Positions 1 through 12,226 are shown, numbered from the stretch's first letter. The stretch is DNA of 64,000 bases from Prionace glauca (GCA_037974335.1 CM075761.1:14063708-14127707); one strand, 5' to 3'. A program made the numbers and translations. Notes: generated by a model from the letters alone, not told the origin.

Positions 1-1
1 T

Positions 2-442
2 GATACAATACTAACCCCATTGCTCCCATTCACTTTGGTTATATTGTTCAATGCTCTGATAGTCAGGTACATTTTAACAGCCAGTAAAGTCAGAAAGGGA
101 CTAAGGGGTCAAAGAACAAGAGAGATGTCCAGTGATCCGGAAATGGAGAGCAGAAGGAAGTCTATGATATTACTCTTCACCATTTCTGGCAGCTTTATCC
201 TGCTGTGGTTGACATTTGTGACAGAATTCTTGTATTACAGCGTAACAGGGAAAGATCCCGGGAGTTACACCAGTCCTGAATTTGTATTTCAACAAGTGGG
301 AATTATGTTGGCGAATTTAAGCTGCTGTACAAACACATTCATTTATGGACTCACTCAGTCCAAATTTAGGGAGCAGTTCAAAAGTAGCATGCAATATCCA
401 GTTACTTCAATTATCCAGCTTACGAATAGAAAGAATAATTGA
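2..442 (+). CDS. GPR139-like class A GPCR, C-terminal part
   Basis: This is the 3' end of a rhodopsin-family G-protein-coupled receptor; the reading frame is already open at base 2, so the start lies outside the window. The visible 147 residues cover TM5 (LPFTLVILFNALIVRYIL), a third intracellular loop rich in Arg/Lys with SDPEMESRRKS, TM6 (LLFTISGSFILLWLTFV), an extracellular loop, TM7 (NLSCCTNTFIYGLTQ, a divergent NPxxY region) and a short helix-8/C-tail ending in TGA. The wording MESRRKS, FILLW and LSCCTNTFIY matches the probable G-protein coupled receptor 139-like proteins that are numerous in sharks. These are usually single-exon, which fits the uninterrupted frame here. In mammals GPR139 is an aromatic-amino-acid-responsive Gq-coupled receptor of the brain; the ligand of the shark paralogues is unknown to me. 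The part seen is intact. Confidence 0.85.
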   Translation, partial: DTILTPLLPFTLVILFNALIVRYILTASKVRKGLRGQRTREMSSDPEMESRRKSMILLFTISGSFILLWLTFVTEFLYYSVTGKDPGSYTSPEFVFQQVGIMLANLSCCTNTFIYGLTQSKFREQFKSSMQYPVTSIIQLTNRKNN

Positions 443-2317
443 GAGCGTTCCAGAGATTGAATCCAGATTCTAAATGTGATTTCTCATCCCAGCTTCCCAG
501 TAACTGAATGGATCCAGATATCGTTGAAGATTGGAGAACATACATGTTTGTTGGCGCTGGTTCTGGCGAGGGTGGAGTGAGTGAATTGGGATGGAAGGCG
601 GGAGGCGCTTATGGGGCCTGTGGACATCACATTTTTTAGAACATCACAGTCTAAGCGACAAACTGTAGAGAAGGAAAGTGGCAGAGATCAGTGTCTCTGG
701 GGATAGGGAATATTTGGAGGATGGGATGGAATGAAAACTCAGAAGAGAGGAGGAGCAGACAGAGTGCCAGAAGGCTAGAAGTTTCGGGATACATTGGCAG
801 GAGTTGTCATACAGCACGTGCAACAGTGGAGCAAAGACAATATTTGGCATTTTGAGTGAGGAAGTACTTTAGAAGCAGGAAACAAATAAGCAAAAAAATC
901 ATTGGTCCTGTGGAAACAGGTGGCGTTTATGAATAAAATTCACAGAGTATGAGAGCGAAAGGAAAGGAAAACACAATGCACCAGCAGGAAGAGTTGACAT
1001 TGGGACGACGGGGTTTAAAGTTTTGGACACCTCAGAGATCAGAACTCAATGGACACGAGCTAAAACAGCAGACGAAGCTATTCCTCTGGTTTGACTACTT
1101 CACAATGGACATGCTCACATCCGCTCAGATCCAAATCAGGACTTGCCCTTACAAAACATTGGAGTGGAAATTTTGTGGACACTGCTGCTGATGGCGATTT
1201 TCATTACAATAAATAGTAACACTCAGGTTGTTTCATTTTCCACACTCTTTTTGTCTGCCTCAATTCTACAACCTCCGTCAGTCCATTTTGCCTCTGCCTC
1301 TCTCTCCCTGAAGCGATTATTTAACCTTGGAAAATGGGATCAGATCCCTGGCTAGCAACGGCCGAGGTTTTCATGTGGAGACACGGAAATCAATGTGAGG
1401 GCACGGATCTGACTTCGGGAGCTGATAAACTTGGAATTGTCCAGCCGAATGGACCAGAGTCCTTTCCTCACTGGCAATGAACTGGGATTACTAACCAGTG
1501 TATCTTCTAAATTTTCTTCATTCGGTAAAACAAGTACTGTCAATGATCAGAACAACTTTCCTTACATCATAAATTACCAAAATATCTGAACACTCCATTT
1601 CCTCTCACGATATGTGCAATTTGCTGCTTGTCTCAAGTTATGTCTCTTATTTATACTGGAACGTCGGGATTGGTTTCGGATGATCCGTGACGTCATACAA
1701 CAGTGTAAAAACGGTGTTTCTGAAGGTCAAAGATTTCATGCAGTTTGATTCCATCAAAGTTCACGATTAATGCTCTTTTTTCTTGACCTGTCTGCAGTGC
1801 TTGCTATAGCTTTATAGAGGACACCATACTTTCCAAATCCTCGACAATGTCACCTACTTGGTTCACAGAGTAATGTCCTTGCTAATTATTCTCTTGCCTC
1901 ATTATATCTAGAGCTGTTTATAATAGAGCTTGTATATTCTTCAAGGTCCTGGACAGCTAGCTCTGCTGTCACATGGCTATCAATCTCCACCCCAGCCAGC
2001 CTGCTTTGCCCACCTATTTTGCCACAAGAGAAAATGCAGGACCATGCTCCGCACATTCACTGACAATCTCAAGCTATCACTCAACAGCAACACAAATCTT
2101 CCTTGTATCCGCTCTTCCCCATACCATGCACAATAACACAGAGTACATACTCCTGGGATTTCTCTTTTCTCTCCTAACTGGCATAATGGTTGAATTGCGT
2201 TAATTTCCAGGCCTGAAGCGTCATTGACTCTGTAACTCACAATCACAATACACTATTGTACACTCTCTCATATACAACAACATCAGTGACATGCGCTGCT
2301 GTACACGCTCTCTTTCT
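443..2317. other. Gene-free stretch after the GPCR
   Basis: I see no convincing coding sequence here. The first part is probably 3' untranslated sequence of the GPCR gene; candidate AATAAA signals occur at 932-937 and 1208-1213, but which one is used cannot be told. The short ORFs on both strands have no recognisable domain and no splice context. Confidence 0.4.
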
Positions 2318-2320
2318 CTC

Positions 2321-2416
2321 ATGCACGTATACACACATACACATACACACAAACAAACACAAACACTATATTCCCGATTACCACCAGCACCCTCCCCCCC
2401 ACCACCACCACCACTC
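2321..2416. repeat. CA-rich microsatellite plus CCA triplets
   Basis: An imperfect (CA)n run interleaved with AT and AAAC steps covers 2321-2366. It is followed by a C-rich stretch with repeated CCA triplets at about 2392-2416. Confidence 0.7.
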
Positions 2417-3324
2417 AAACGCATAACCAATACCACACACAAGACTCAAGTCTGAAGATTTCCCTGCAGTTCCTAAAAAAATGTTTTGTCATCTGTCTTG
2501 AGCAATTATAACAAAATTACTGACTGAATAGCAAGATTCCACGAGGGGCTGTGAGAAGTATGGAGTGCTGCTTAAATCTGCACAATGTTTGTACTGAAAG
2601 ATAGACATGGAGATGCTTCGACAGGGAGATCTCCATCCTGGAAAGAAGTAAGTGTCGAAACTTTCCCCCACTGAAACCTCCCACACCACCCTGGAGGGAG
2701 AGAGATAGAAACAATGTTGTCATATTGGAAGCCGCACGTGTCCTCTTCCCATTTCAACATCTCAGAAGCAGGAATATGTTGAACATCCCAAACACTGTCT
2801 AAGTTTACCCACAACATATTAATTAACAACGCACTGTCACCAATGTTCAAGTTTACAAACATTCAAATTAAAACAGTCAAAAGTTACTTCACATTGCAAA
2901 AAAAAACATTTGTTTGATGTGTCAGCACTGTTGCATTGCAGGCCAGTGCGCAGAGAGCAAGTTCCCTGCCAACACTGTTCATTGAAGGAATGTCAAGAAT
3001 GTGAATTCAACAAAGCCTCATTTCTACCTTAATCTTATGAGAACTTTTTCCCGTTTCTCATATCAGTTTTGTTCATTGAGCTTTCTCTATGAATGTGGTT
3101 CAGTTTTTTTTTTCTCTCTGTAATAAATATGAAGTTTATTTCTGAATAACTTCGGGCTCATCAGCAGCAACATTTTGTGTGTTATCCATGGAAGGTTAAT
3201 TGGATTTTTAGCGGGCGTCCACTGATGTCAGTTCCTTTGCTGAAATATGAATATTAAATATTTCTGATTAAATTGAAATACTGAGCATATCTCCCCTGCT
3301 GCTTGCTGTAAACTCTCCCCCTCC
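2417..3324. other. Unique-looking sequence, nothing recognised
   Basis: No gene, RNA or repeat family was recognised. The minus-strand ORFs of 66-96 codons lack domains and are treated as chance. Confidence 0.35.
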
Positions 3325-4060
3325 CATTCCCTACTTCACCAATGTCTCTGTCCCTCTCAATTTCTCTCCACCTCTGTATTTCAATCTGTCTCTCTGTCTC
3401 TCTCTCTCTCTGTCCCCCCGCCCCGCCCCCGTCAATTGTTCGATTCCTTTTCTTTTCTCTAACCATTTATCCCTCTCAATTGCACTGCATCTCCCACTTT
3501 CTCTCCCTTATTCACTCTCTCTCACTAGTTCTGGATATCTCTGTAGCCCTATCAATCTCTCCTCCCAGCACCAGAGGCTACAACTCTCCCCTCTCGTTCT
3601 GTCACTTTCTTCTCTTACCGCTGGTGTCACTGTCTCCCCATTCTTGTTCTGTAATTCTCTCCTCCCACCATTGATGTCACGATCCCTCCCCCTCTCGCTC
3701 CATCAGTGCTCTCACACCGTTGCCGCTGTCTTTACCCCCTCCCCCTTGCCCTGGTACTCCCTCCTCCACCGTTGATTTCAATGTCTCTAATGACTCGCGC
3801 CATGAGTGTTCTGACGCCTGGTGTCACTGTCTCCATCTACCTCCTCTTGCCTGGCACTCACTCCTACTACTGCTGGTGTCACTGTCTCTCCATCTCGTTC
3901 TGTTATTCACTGCCCCCAAGGCTGTTGTCAATGTCTGTCTATCGCTGTCTCTCTGTTACTCACTTCTCCAACTGCTGCTGTCGCTGTCTTTCCTGCTCTC
4001 GCTCTGTCACTCTGTCTTCTGAGCGCTGGTGTCGCTGCATCTCCAAATCCTACTTGGCCA
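3325..4060. repeat. Pyrimidine-rich degenerate tandem repeat
   Basis: The plus strand is strongly C/T-rich. It carries loosely repeated phrases such as CTGGTGTCACTGTCTC, CTCTGTCAC and TCTCTCC every few tens of bases, from simple TCTC runs near 3340-3410 to more complex units near 3600-4040. It reads as an old decayed simple repeat or minisatellite. Overlapping Ser/Leu-rich ORFs in all frames are a by-product of the composition. Confidence 0.6.
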
Positions 4061-4763
4061 TTCTCCCCTCAAATTATCTCAGCAAATTGAAATAATGCAG
4101 TCATTCAAATAACAATTCATATTTACGTGGAATTTGGCGTGGAATTACGTGGAATACAAATGAAAATATCAATTCAATATTAAAAGTGATTGAAAAAACA
4201 AGAGACCCTGAGATTAAGGCGATTACTCCATGAACTGAAACGAAATGAATGCAAAAGTAACTCAAACTTGTGCAGTCGTTCAAACTGTTACAGTGATTCT
4301 CTCCAAAATGTCCCACATGGGAGATTGATTGAGAAGGTTGAAGGACGTGGAACTCATGGAAACTTCATGAGATGAATCAAGTGATAGCTCGGCAGGTCAC
4401 CCGGTAGAGGATGACAGTCAACAGGAAATTATCCAGAAGAGAGTGGAAAACATATTAAAATCGATAATTTATTTATTTTGTGCCTTAATTGAGAGAACAA
4501 GGTCTTTGTTAAAGAACCCCAAAACATCTTTTGTTTGGATCAGTTAAAATTTAATCTTTAAAAATTCTGACATCAACTTGCCTCTGAAGCATCCTCTTCC
4601 GTTTTGAATGTGGATGTGAAAAGGGACTGCCTAAAAATTCCCAGAGGTTGGATTTACATTGAAATGTCACAAGGAGAACGATGACATCCCAATTAACCAG
4701 CGTTTCACTTTTGACGCAGGTGTGCTCGTTTTCACAAATCCCGCTTGCTTACAGATGTTAGAC
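4061..4763. other. AT-rich gene-free stretch
   Basis: No coding potential, RNA gene or known repeat was recognised. Confidence 0.3.
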
Positions 4764-5107
4764 ATAGAACCCTAGAACCCTACAGTGCAGAAACAGGCCC
4801 TTCGGCCCATCGAGTCTGCACCGAACACAATCCCACCCAGACCCTATCCCCATATCCCTACACATTTACCTGCTAATCCCTCTAACCTACACATCCCAGG
4901 ACACTAAGGGGCAATTTTAGCATAGCCAATGAACCTAACCCGCACATCTTTGGACTGTGGGAGGAAACCGGAGCACCCGGAGAAAACCCACGCAGACACG
5001 AGGAGAATATGCAAACTCCACACAGGCAGTGACCCGAGCCGGGAATCGAACCCAGGACCCTGGAGCTGTGAAGCAGCAGTGCTAACCACTGTGCTACCGT
5101 GCCGCCC
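4764..5107 (-). mobile_element. SINE1, near full length
   Basis: This is a tRNA-derived SINE in reverse orientation. Its head, read on the minus strand from 5107, starts GGGCGGCACGGTAGCACAG. It has an A-box-like TAGCACAGTGG and a B-box GGTTCGATTCC, followed by the conserved core (GTTTCCTCCCACAGTCC, AAAGATGTGCGGGTTAGG) that recalls the V-SINE/HE1 family of fishes. The tail near 4764-4830 has GGGCCGAAGGGCC and GGTTCTAG-type 8-mers. The copy looks complete and well preserved. Confidence 0.85.
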
Positions 5108-7094
5108 AGATGTTGGGACATTTTATTTCACATCACGTTTTGTGGAAAAGAAGGGTCAGCATTTCTTGATTCTTTCCCTTCTCGTTTCTACGCTGGTAGG
5201 AAACCTTGCAGCGTGGCCGAACAGATCCACTCACTGATCAGTAACCCACTCTATCAGACATTCACGTTATCTGATAAGACAAAGTGCTCTATACCACTAC
5301 GGTCCAATAAGGCTTGGGAATTAGCATTAAACTGTTCAGATCCACGGACATGTCATAGACACTCAAGCAAGCATGCAGCTGTAGTTTTTTGTCAAGTTCT
5401 TCTCATGATCCACATTAGCATGCAATATAAAATTGTTGAAATGTGATGCCGTACTGTTAATATTTAGCGCCCTAATCTCTGTTGCCAATCCTATTTTGAT
5501 GGTCCATTGTTAATAGTCACGCCTCTGTATTTGAACAAATGCAAAAGATATATATTTATGTAAGTAAGACAATAAAAACAGATAGTTCATTAAATGTCCA
5601 TTATTGATATCACTTTCATTGGTTAGAAATATAAATTGAAGCTTACAATTGGATAACATTTCATCTGAACACTGGTGGAACCAGAATAAAATATGTTTCT
5701 GTAATCACATTGGTACCACAGTCTGACACAGTGAAAAAAAATTGTGATGCAGTTTTGACCTGATTGATGGCAACAAGCACAAATGGACAAGGTGCATGCG
5801 CCGATTTAAGATATTGAGATCCATATGGGGGTTGATTTAAGTCCTCGGAGCATACAAAAGAAGGGGAAGGAAATGTAGGAAAATCAAGAGGACCAGGCGG
5901 AAATGCTAATACATATGATTAATCATGTGTGTTGCTTTTGGGAAGAGGGGATGGGTGGGGCAGAGACATCAGAAATGTGACTCAATCAGTCTGCAATGAA
6001 TATTTCTCCATGCTAATGGAGATGATTCACAGCCGATTGTCGCTATCTAACATTCCATTCAATCTGCTCCAAGAAGAAACAACTGATGTACGATAACATA
6101 AAGCCAAATTGGAGCTCAGGAGACACTGACCCAGATTTTGATGTCAGCTGTTTTTCCTGACAGAGTGAATGATATTTGGCAGTTAGCCACGATGGAAGTA
6201 TGTATTTGGGACTCTCCATGTACCCAAGCTCACACGGAGGCATGATTGTCATTTGTTGACGCATGCCTGGTGTGATGTTGTTGAGCGACCAACTTCTTGA
6301 AATTATGCATTCCACTTGCACTCAGCCACAGTATTCTTCGGAAAGGCGTTTTGTACATTGATTAAGAGAGCGGGGAAAATATAGAACAGTTCCTAACTGA
6401 GATGATGCATGGATTTTACTGAATCCAGATGGCAGTTATATTCCCATGCATCTGTTACATTTATTCTCTTGACAAATGTCGTATGTTTTTTTCTTTCTCA
6501 TACATATGTGAGTGTCTGTCTGTGATCACATATTGGTGTGCCTGACCTCAGCTTTGTGGATTTACTAATGTGAAAATGTTTGCCTCTTTGAGAAAGGATG
6601 CACATTCTTGTACATAAAAGTGTAAACACATTCCTCTTAGAGTGAAGGGAAAGACTGGCAGAAATCATGGATGACTCGAGATACTGAGGCCCTGGTCAGG
6701 AAGAGTGCTCAGGCTGCTGGGATCAAGTCAATCTCTTCAAAATTATAGAGGATGTAAGAGGATGTGTATTTCTGTGTGTTTATATGTGTGTCGATATATG
6801 TGAGTGTGTGTTTCTGTTTTTAGGTGATTTGGTGTATGTATTTCAGTGTGACTGCCACTGAGTGGGGTTTATGATTACCTTTGTGTGCAGACCTTTCGGA
6901 GATGAGGTATGTTCGTTCACGGACGACCTCGAATGGAAATTCCAAAAGAATGGACAATGGATATTGCACAAAGATTAAATGAAACCAGAAAAATCTATGA
7001 AGTCAGAAAGTGAAATATAGAGTATAATTTAGTCTGGATATTTGAAGACAGATTTGTCCATCAGCGAAACAGGGAAGTATAAACTGGAAAAGGT
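5108..7094. other. Gene-free stretch
   Basis: No gene was recognised in about 2 kb. A short GT-rich patch lies near 6770-6830. The longest ORF (minus strand, 6043-6321) has no domain or splice support. Confidence 0.35.
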
Positions 7095-7215
7095 TATTAA
7101 TTATTGAACATAGACAACATTTTCTGGGTAAACTTAGCAGGTGTGGCAACGTCTGTCGAGGGAAAGAGTCAATGATTCGGCTCAACATTACTCTTCTAAA
7201 TAACTGAAATGAGGC
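7095..7215 (-). repeat. Dispersed elasmobranch-type repeat fragment
   Basis: The phrases AACTTAGCAGGTGTGGCA, ACGTCTGTCGAGGGAAAG and TTCGGCTCAACATTACTC resemble a common shark interspersed repeat that reads roughly 'aaactcagcaggtctggcag'. The assignment rests on memory of that family and the copy is diverged; the class is unknown. Confidence 0.35.
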
Positions 7216-7636
7216 TGAAATGTACAGAATATATATTTTGGAAGGAGCACTGCAGGTGGACAAAGTAATACCAGGGTTAGGTCAAAGCACAGAGAGAGGG
7301 TGAGCTTTGCGATTGCCATGGTGCAAAGAGGAGAGTTCATGCTACCATTGAGGATGAATAGTGCAAATGATGGCAAAATCTTAAATAATAGAATGTTTTC
7401 ATGAAATCAAGCGCAAAGCCAGGGCAAAGTGGACAAGTGCAGGATTGAAGGAATTGTGTTTGGGAGGTCAGGTATTTGAAAAACAACTGATAACAAATGA
7501 GATCATGAGGGAGGGACTGGCGGTTAACACAGATGGGGAGATTAAGTGTCTAAAGTTGTTGAACGCAAAGGTAAGCAACGAAGATTGTAATATGCATAAT
7601 CGAAAGATGAGTTAATTTTCTTCTAATTTGTTTTAA

Positions 7637-7757
7637 TAGAACATAGAACATAGAACATTACAGCGCAGAACAGGCCCTTCGGCCCACGATGTTGCGCCGA
7701 ACAATGACCCACTAACCTAAACCAATCCCTTTTTGTCCATAAACCTATCCACGGACG
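7637..7757 (-). mobile_element. CR1-A LINE, 3'-end fragment
   Basis: Only the last ~120 bp of a CR1-A element are present, in reverse orientation: 8-bp tail repeats (TAGAACAT on the plus strand), then GGCCCTTCGGCCCACGATG and ATCCCTTTTTGTCCATAAAC, which recur in the longer CR1-A copies. It is a typical 5'-truncated insertion. Confidence 0.85.
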
Positions 7758-8079
7758 TCATTGGAGCATTGAAACCAATAATTGCATCTGCTTATTCCTC
7801 GAACAGAGACTCACACAATCCCCCTTTCGTCCCTGCCAAGCTGAACCTGTTCTTTCACTCAAGTATCATTTACTTTGTCTCACTTCCTACAAATGAAATG
7901 TGCTGTTTTGCGTGCACACATGGGCGCAGCTACGCATTCCACTTTGTGGGTTCGATAGAACATTTCTTGTTTAAGTTTTTTCTCAGGCTCATTTCCACAA
8001 CTTCTCCTCCATTCAATCGATAATTATATCTCCCACAACTTCCTTATTGTATTGATGATTATATTGTATCACTTCATGC

Positions 8080-8620
8080 TTATTGTCACCTTGGAAAATA
8101 TTAATTTTGATTTCAATCTCCATCCCTCTCATGGATATGACATGGCATTTCTACAACACCTCACTTCCTTTCGTTGAGCTTTCTATCTCAATTTTTGACG
8201 ACAGACAAAACATTTATAACCAGAGCAAATCCATCAACTCCGCAGCTACCTCGACGAGAGCTCTTCGCATCAGAGTCGCTGAGAGAATTCCAAACCGTTC
8301 CCTCTGTTTCTGTGGCTTAGTTTCTTCTGTTGCAATGAAACCACATTCAAAATCAGCACTTCCTGCACATTTGCCCGTTTCCTCAACATAGGATTGCCAG
8401 ACACTGCACCTCAAGCATGTCCGTGCCATCACCTGCATCAGCTCTTACTTCAGCCCTCCCTCTCCCTCCCAGAATATGGAAAGGATCCCACTTCGCCTAA
8501 TGTTTCACCATACCACCCTCCACATGCAATCCATCGTCCTCCAACATTCCCGTCAATTCCAGCATGATGTTAGCACCAATACTCTCATCACACCCTCTGT
8601 CAGCAATACACAAAGACTAC
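8080..8620 (+). mobile_element. Penelope-like retroelement fragment
   Basis: The plus strand matches by eye a widespread shark retroelement of the Penelope type, upstream of its GIY-YIG part. Diagnostic phrases are CAGCTACCTCGACGA, CCTCCCTCTCCCTCCCAGAA and CACCCTCCACATGCAATCC, and the translation RIPLRLMFHHTTLH followed by IVLQHSRQFQHD. The copy is diverged, short and broken, and its right edge abuts the endogenous retrovirus near 8620. Confidence is limited because the match is from memory. Confidence 0.45.
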
Positions 8621-9014
8621 TGTTTATACATCCATACCAACGAGTGCCATTCAGTTCTATCGCTGGGAACACTCCCATACCTTTCTCTCCAGTGTGATTC
8701 TGTGCCCAACTCTCTTTCAGCCATTTGACATCTCCTGTCCTGCTCACATTTGTCTCCATCTGACAGCTCATATTTCCTGAGTTAACATTAACCTGTATTG
8801 TTATACTGCCGTTGTTTTCTATTATAAACTTAACTCGGCCCCCTCCGACCATCATCATTTCGCATCCTCCCGAACAGTTAGCAGTCCAGCTGCCTACTGA
8901 ACATCCCAGTTCACCTCCAAAGCTTGTTCTGGCTACGGGCAGGTCATCTGATTCTCCACTGCTGCCTCCCATTCTCAGCAGGCAGCCTAACACCAAACAT
9001 ATCATTCCCTTCAT
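8620..9014 (-). pseudogene. Possible env start of the endogenous retrovirus (fossil)
   Basis: Directly beyond the end of pol, the minus strand has an open stretch. It starts with a hydrophobic leader (ICLVLGCLL) and continues with several cysteines and many N-glycosylation sequons (NCS, NGS, NMS, NVS, NHT, NGT, NSS). That layout is typical of a retroviral surface glycoprotein, and its place after integrase fits env. It runs out at the Penelope-like sequence; no transmembrane subunit was recognised. Confidence 0.45.
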
Positions 9015-9049
9015 CTTTCTTACTTCATCTTTTCTTCCTACAGGTGCGT

Positions 9050-9972
9050 ATGTTCCGACCTTCTTTTTCTCTCTCTATAGTACTGTCGTACTGTCTGATT
9101 ACAATATACACAAAAGACGACTATGTTTACAACTATCCCCAAAATAAAAGCCCAAGTTGGTATACAAATCCAATAATTATACATTTGTTCCGTGTTCTAC
9201 AGCTATATTTCTGCTATATTACGACAGTTCAATCGGCCCCGCGTCTCAGGGAGTTCTTTACACGCTCTACGGTACTTCTTTCTTCTCGTTTGAACGTCAG
9301 AGTAGTAGAGTTTACATCGAGTGGCGTGTATCCAGTCAGGGTATTTCTCCAGCTTCAATGCCTTTCGAGCCGTTAGCAGCAGGCCCTTTACACCTCGGAG
9401 AGAAAGATTCCTTCGTTAACGTTTTTTACCAACACCTGATCACCTGGCTTAAAGGGATTCGTGTTTGCCTCCGTTAAAGGAGCCTGTGCCTGTCTGACTT
9501 TGACATGTAACCGGGCTGCTGTTTCACACATGGACTGGCCAAACCTTAAAGTAGTCTCATCGATCCAAATTAGTGCCACCTTCTCAGGTGTCATGCGGTG
9601 GTAAACCAGTGTTCCTGTTCCTCTGATTTCCAAGCATATACATAACTATTGGCAACGCTTCTGGCCATTTCAATCCGGTTTCCTGACAGGTCTTATTCAA
9701 TGCTGCCTTTATTTCCCCATTTACTCTCTCCACTATTCCTGACGATTGAGGCTGGTATGGTATATGCAATTTCCACTGAAATCCCAAGGCCTCTGCTAAA
9801 GCTTTCACTATCTTTCCTGTAAAATGCGTTCGCCTGTCACTGTAATGTTCTATGTTCTATGTTCTATGGTGATTCCCATTGGTTTACCATATCTGGGTAT
9901 TAGTTCTTTCAGCAGCAATTTTACCACTGTTCTAGCGTCATCCCTCCTAGTAGGGTATACTTCCGCCCATCT
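9050..9972 (-). pseudogene. Retroviral integrase, core and C-terminal part (fossil)
   Basis: Minus-strand pieces read FTRWAEVYPTRRDDA, GFQWKLHIPYQPQSSGIVER, PFKPGDQVLVKN and DWIHATRCK. These match the integrase catalytic core (region of the last catalytic Glu: QSSGIVERVN) and the gamma-type C-terminal domain. The block belongs to the endogenous retrovirus and is broken. Confidence 0.75.
9841..9867 (+). mobile_element. 27-bp CR1 tail inside the retroviral integrase
   Basis: The sequence TGTAATGTTCTATGTTCTAT plus one more partial 8-mer is exactly the terminus of CR1-A/C elements. It is flanked on both sides by integrase sequence. It looks like an extremely 5'-truncated CR1 insertion. Confidence 0.7.
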
Positions 9973-12226
9973 AGTAAACAATTCGATTACGTTCACCTTA
10001 GTGATGGAAAGGGATAGGCATGAACCTCGGGTCAGTAGTTTCAGCTGGGGGAAGGGTAATTATGAGGCTATTAGGAGAGAATTAGGAAGCATTGGTTGGA
10101 CTAGGAGATTACAGGGACTGGGAACATCCGAGATGTGGAGATTTTTCAAGGAGCAGCTATTGCGGGTCTGTGATAGGTATATCCCTGTCAGGCAAGGAGG
10201 ATTTGGTAGGCCCAGGGAACCGTGGTGCACTAAAAACGTTGATTCGTTGGTTAGGAAGAAAAAGGAGGCTTATGTTCGGATGAGGCTTGAGGGCTCAGGT
10301 AGTGCGTTAGAAAGTTTTAGATTGGCTAGGAGGGAGTTGAAGAGGGAGTTAAGAAGGGCTAAAAGAGGACATGAGATGATTTTGGCTGATAGGATTAAGG
10401 AGAACCCTAAGGCGTTTTACAGGTATGTCAAGAACAGAAGGTTGGTTAGGACAAGATTAGGGCCAGTTACAGACAGTAGAGGGAAGTTGTGTGTGGAACC
10501 GGAGGAGATTGGAGAGGCTTGAACCAATATTTCTCTTCGGTGTTCACGCAAGGGGTCAGGAATGTAGCTGAGGAGGACACTGGGGTGCAGGGGTGTAAAA
10601 TAGATAGTATTGCAGTTGATACGGCGGATGTGCTGGATATTTTAGAGGGATTGAAAATAGATAAGTCCCCTGGTCCAGATGGGATTTACCCTAGGATTCT
10701 TTGGGAAGCAAGAGGGGTGATTGCGGAGCCTCTGGCTCTGATCTTCAGGTCGTCGTTGGTCTCTGGTATAGTACCGGAAGATTGGAGGAGAGCAAATGTT
10801 GTCCCATTGTTTAAGAAGGAGAGAAGGGACTTCCCTGGGAATTATAGACCGGTGAGTCTTACTTCTGTGGTGGGTAAGGTTTTGGAAAGGATTATTAGAG
10901 ACAGGATTTATAGTTATTTGGAGAGTAATGAGTTGATTAGAGACAGTCAGCATGGTTTTGTAGCGGGTAGGTCGTGCCTTACTAACCTTATCGAATTCTT
11001 TGAGAAAGTGACCAAAGAGGTGGATAGGGGTAAGGCAGTTGATGTGGTGTATATGGATTTTAGCAAGGCGTTTGATAAGGTTCACCATGGTAGGCTTCTG
11101 CAGAAAATGCAGATGTATGGGATTGGGGGTGATCTAGATAATTGGATCAGGAATTGGCTAGCAGATAGGAGACAGAGGGTGGTGGTTGATGGTAAATATT
11201 CGTCATGGAGTTCGGTTACGAGTGGTGTGCCTCAGGGATCTGTTTTGGGGCCACTGCTGTTTGTAATTTTTATTAATGATCTGGATGAGGGTATAGTTGG
11301 GTGGATTAGTAAATTTGCTGATGACACCAAAGTCGGAGGTGTGGTAGATTGTGAGGAAGGGTGTCATAGTTTGCAGGGTGACTTAGAAAGGTTGCAGAGC
11401 TGGGCTGCGAGGTGGCGGATGGAGTTTAATGTGGAGGAGTGTGAGGTAACTCATTTCGGTAGGAATAACAGATGTGTTGAGTATAGGGCTAACGGGAGGA
11501 CTTTGAATTGTGTGGAGGAGCAGAGGGATCTAGGTGTTTGTGTACATAGATCCCTGAAAGTTGGGAATCAAGTAGATAAGGTTGTTAAGAAGGCATACGG
11601 TGTCTTGGCGTTTATTGGTAGGGGGATTGAATTTAGGAGTCGCAGCATCATGATACAACTGTACACAACTTTGGTGTGGCCGCACTTGGAGTTTTGTGTG
11701 CAGTTCTGGTCCCCACATTACAGGAAGGATGTGGAGGCGTTGGAGAGGGTGCAGAGGAGGTTTACCAGGATGTTGCCTGGTATGGAGGGGAGGTCCTATG
11801 AGGAGAGACTGAGAGATTTGGGGTTGTTTTCGCTGGAAAGAAGGCGGCTAAGAGGGGACCACATTGAAACATATAAAATGATTAGAGGTTTAGACAGGGT
11901 AGATAGTGATAGCCTTTTTCCTAGGATGGAGAAAGCTAGCACGAGGGGGCACGACTTTAAATTAAGGGGGGGGGGGTAGTTATAAGACTGATGTCAGGGG
12001 TAGGTTCTTTACCCAGAGGGTGGTGAGGGACTGGAATGCCCTGCCAGCTGCAGTTCTAAATGCACCTAGTTTGGGGGCGTTTAAGAGATCTGTGAATAGG
12101 TTTATGGACGAAAAGGGATTGGTTTAGGCTAGTGGGTCATTGTTTTGTAACTGGTCGGCGCAACATCGTGGGCCGAAGGGCCTGTTCTGCGCTGTAATGT
12201 TCTATGTTCTATGTTCTATGTTCTAT
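9973..12226 (+). mobile_element. CR1-A LINE, 5'-truncated, nearly whole RT
   Basis: This CR1-clade non-LTR retrotransposon copy is inserted into the retroviral integrase region. It begins at the end of the endonuclease domain (NSITFTLVMERDRHEP). It then carries the [49 protein letters not shown] and the catalytic FADDTK at 11311-11334. After the RT come the C-terminal region ([23 protein letters not shown]) and a 3' end with GGGCCGAAGGGCC and GTTCTATG repeats. Two frame breaks are visible relative to its sister copies: one near 10515 (…EEIGE|LNQY) and one in the G-run near 11968-11978. Otherwise it is very similar to the copy at 17834-19131, so it is a fairly young insertion. Confidence 0.92.

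Noticed and set aside
3342-4095. Overlapping Ser/Leu-rich ORFs in a pyrimidine-rich region as a gene.
   Set aside because: Three overlapping frames are open at once because of the biased composition; there is no domain.
6043-6321. 92-codon minus-strand ORF.
   Set aside because: No recognisable domain, signal or splice context; it is of a length expected by chance in this much sequence.
8214-8438. Minus-strand 74-codon ORF as part of retroviral env.
   Set aside because: The plus strand here matches a Penelope-like element better, and the minus ORF has no glycoprotein features.
10489-11979. Long RT-encoding ORFs (also near 13525, 17843, 22158, 26427, 33578 and 47283) as host genes.
   Set aside because: All are copies of CR1-clade LINEs with shared 3' tails and 5' truncation; they are annotated as mobile elements.
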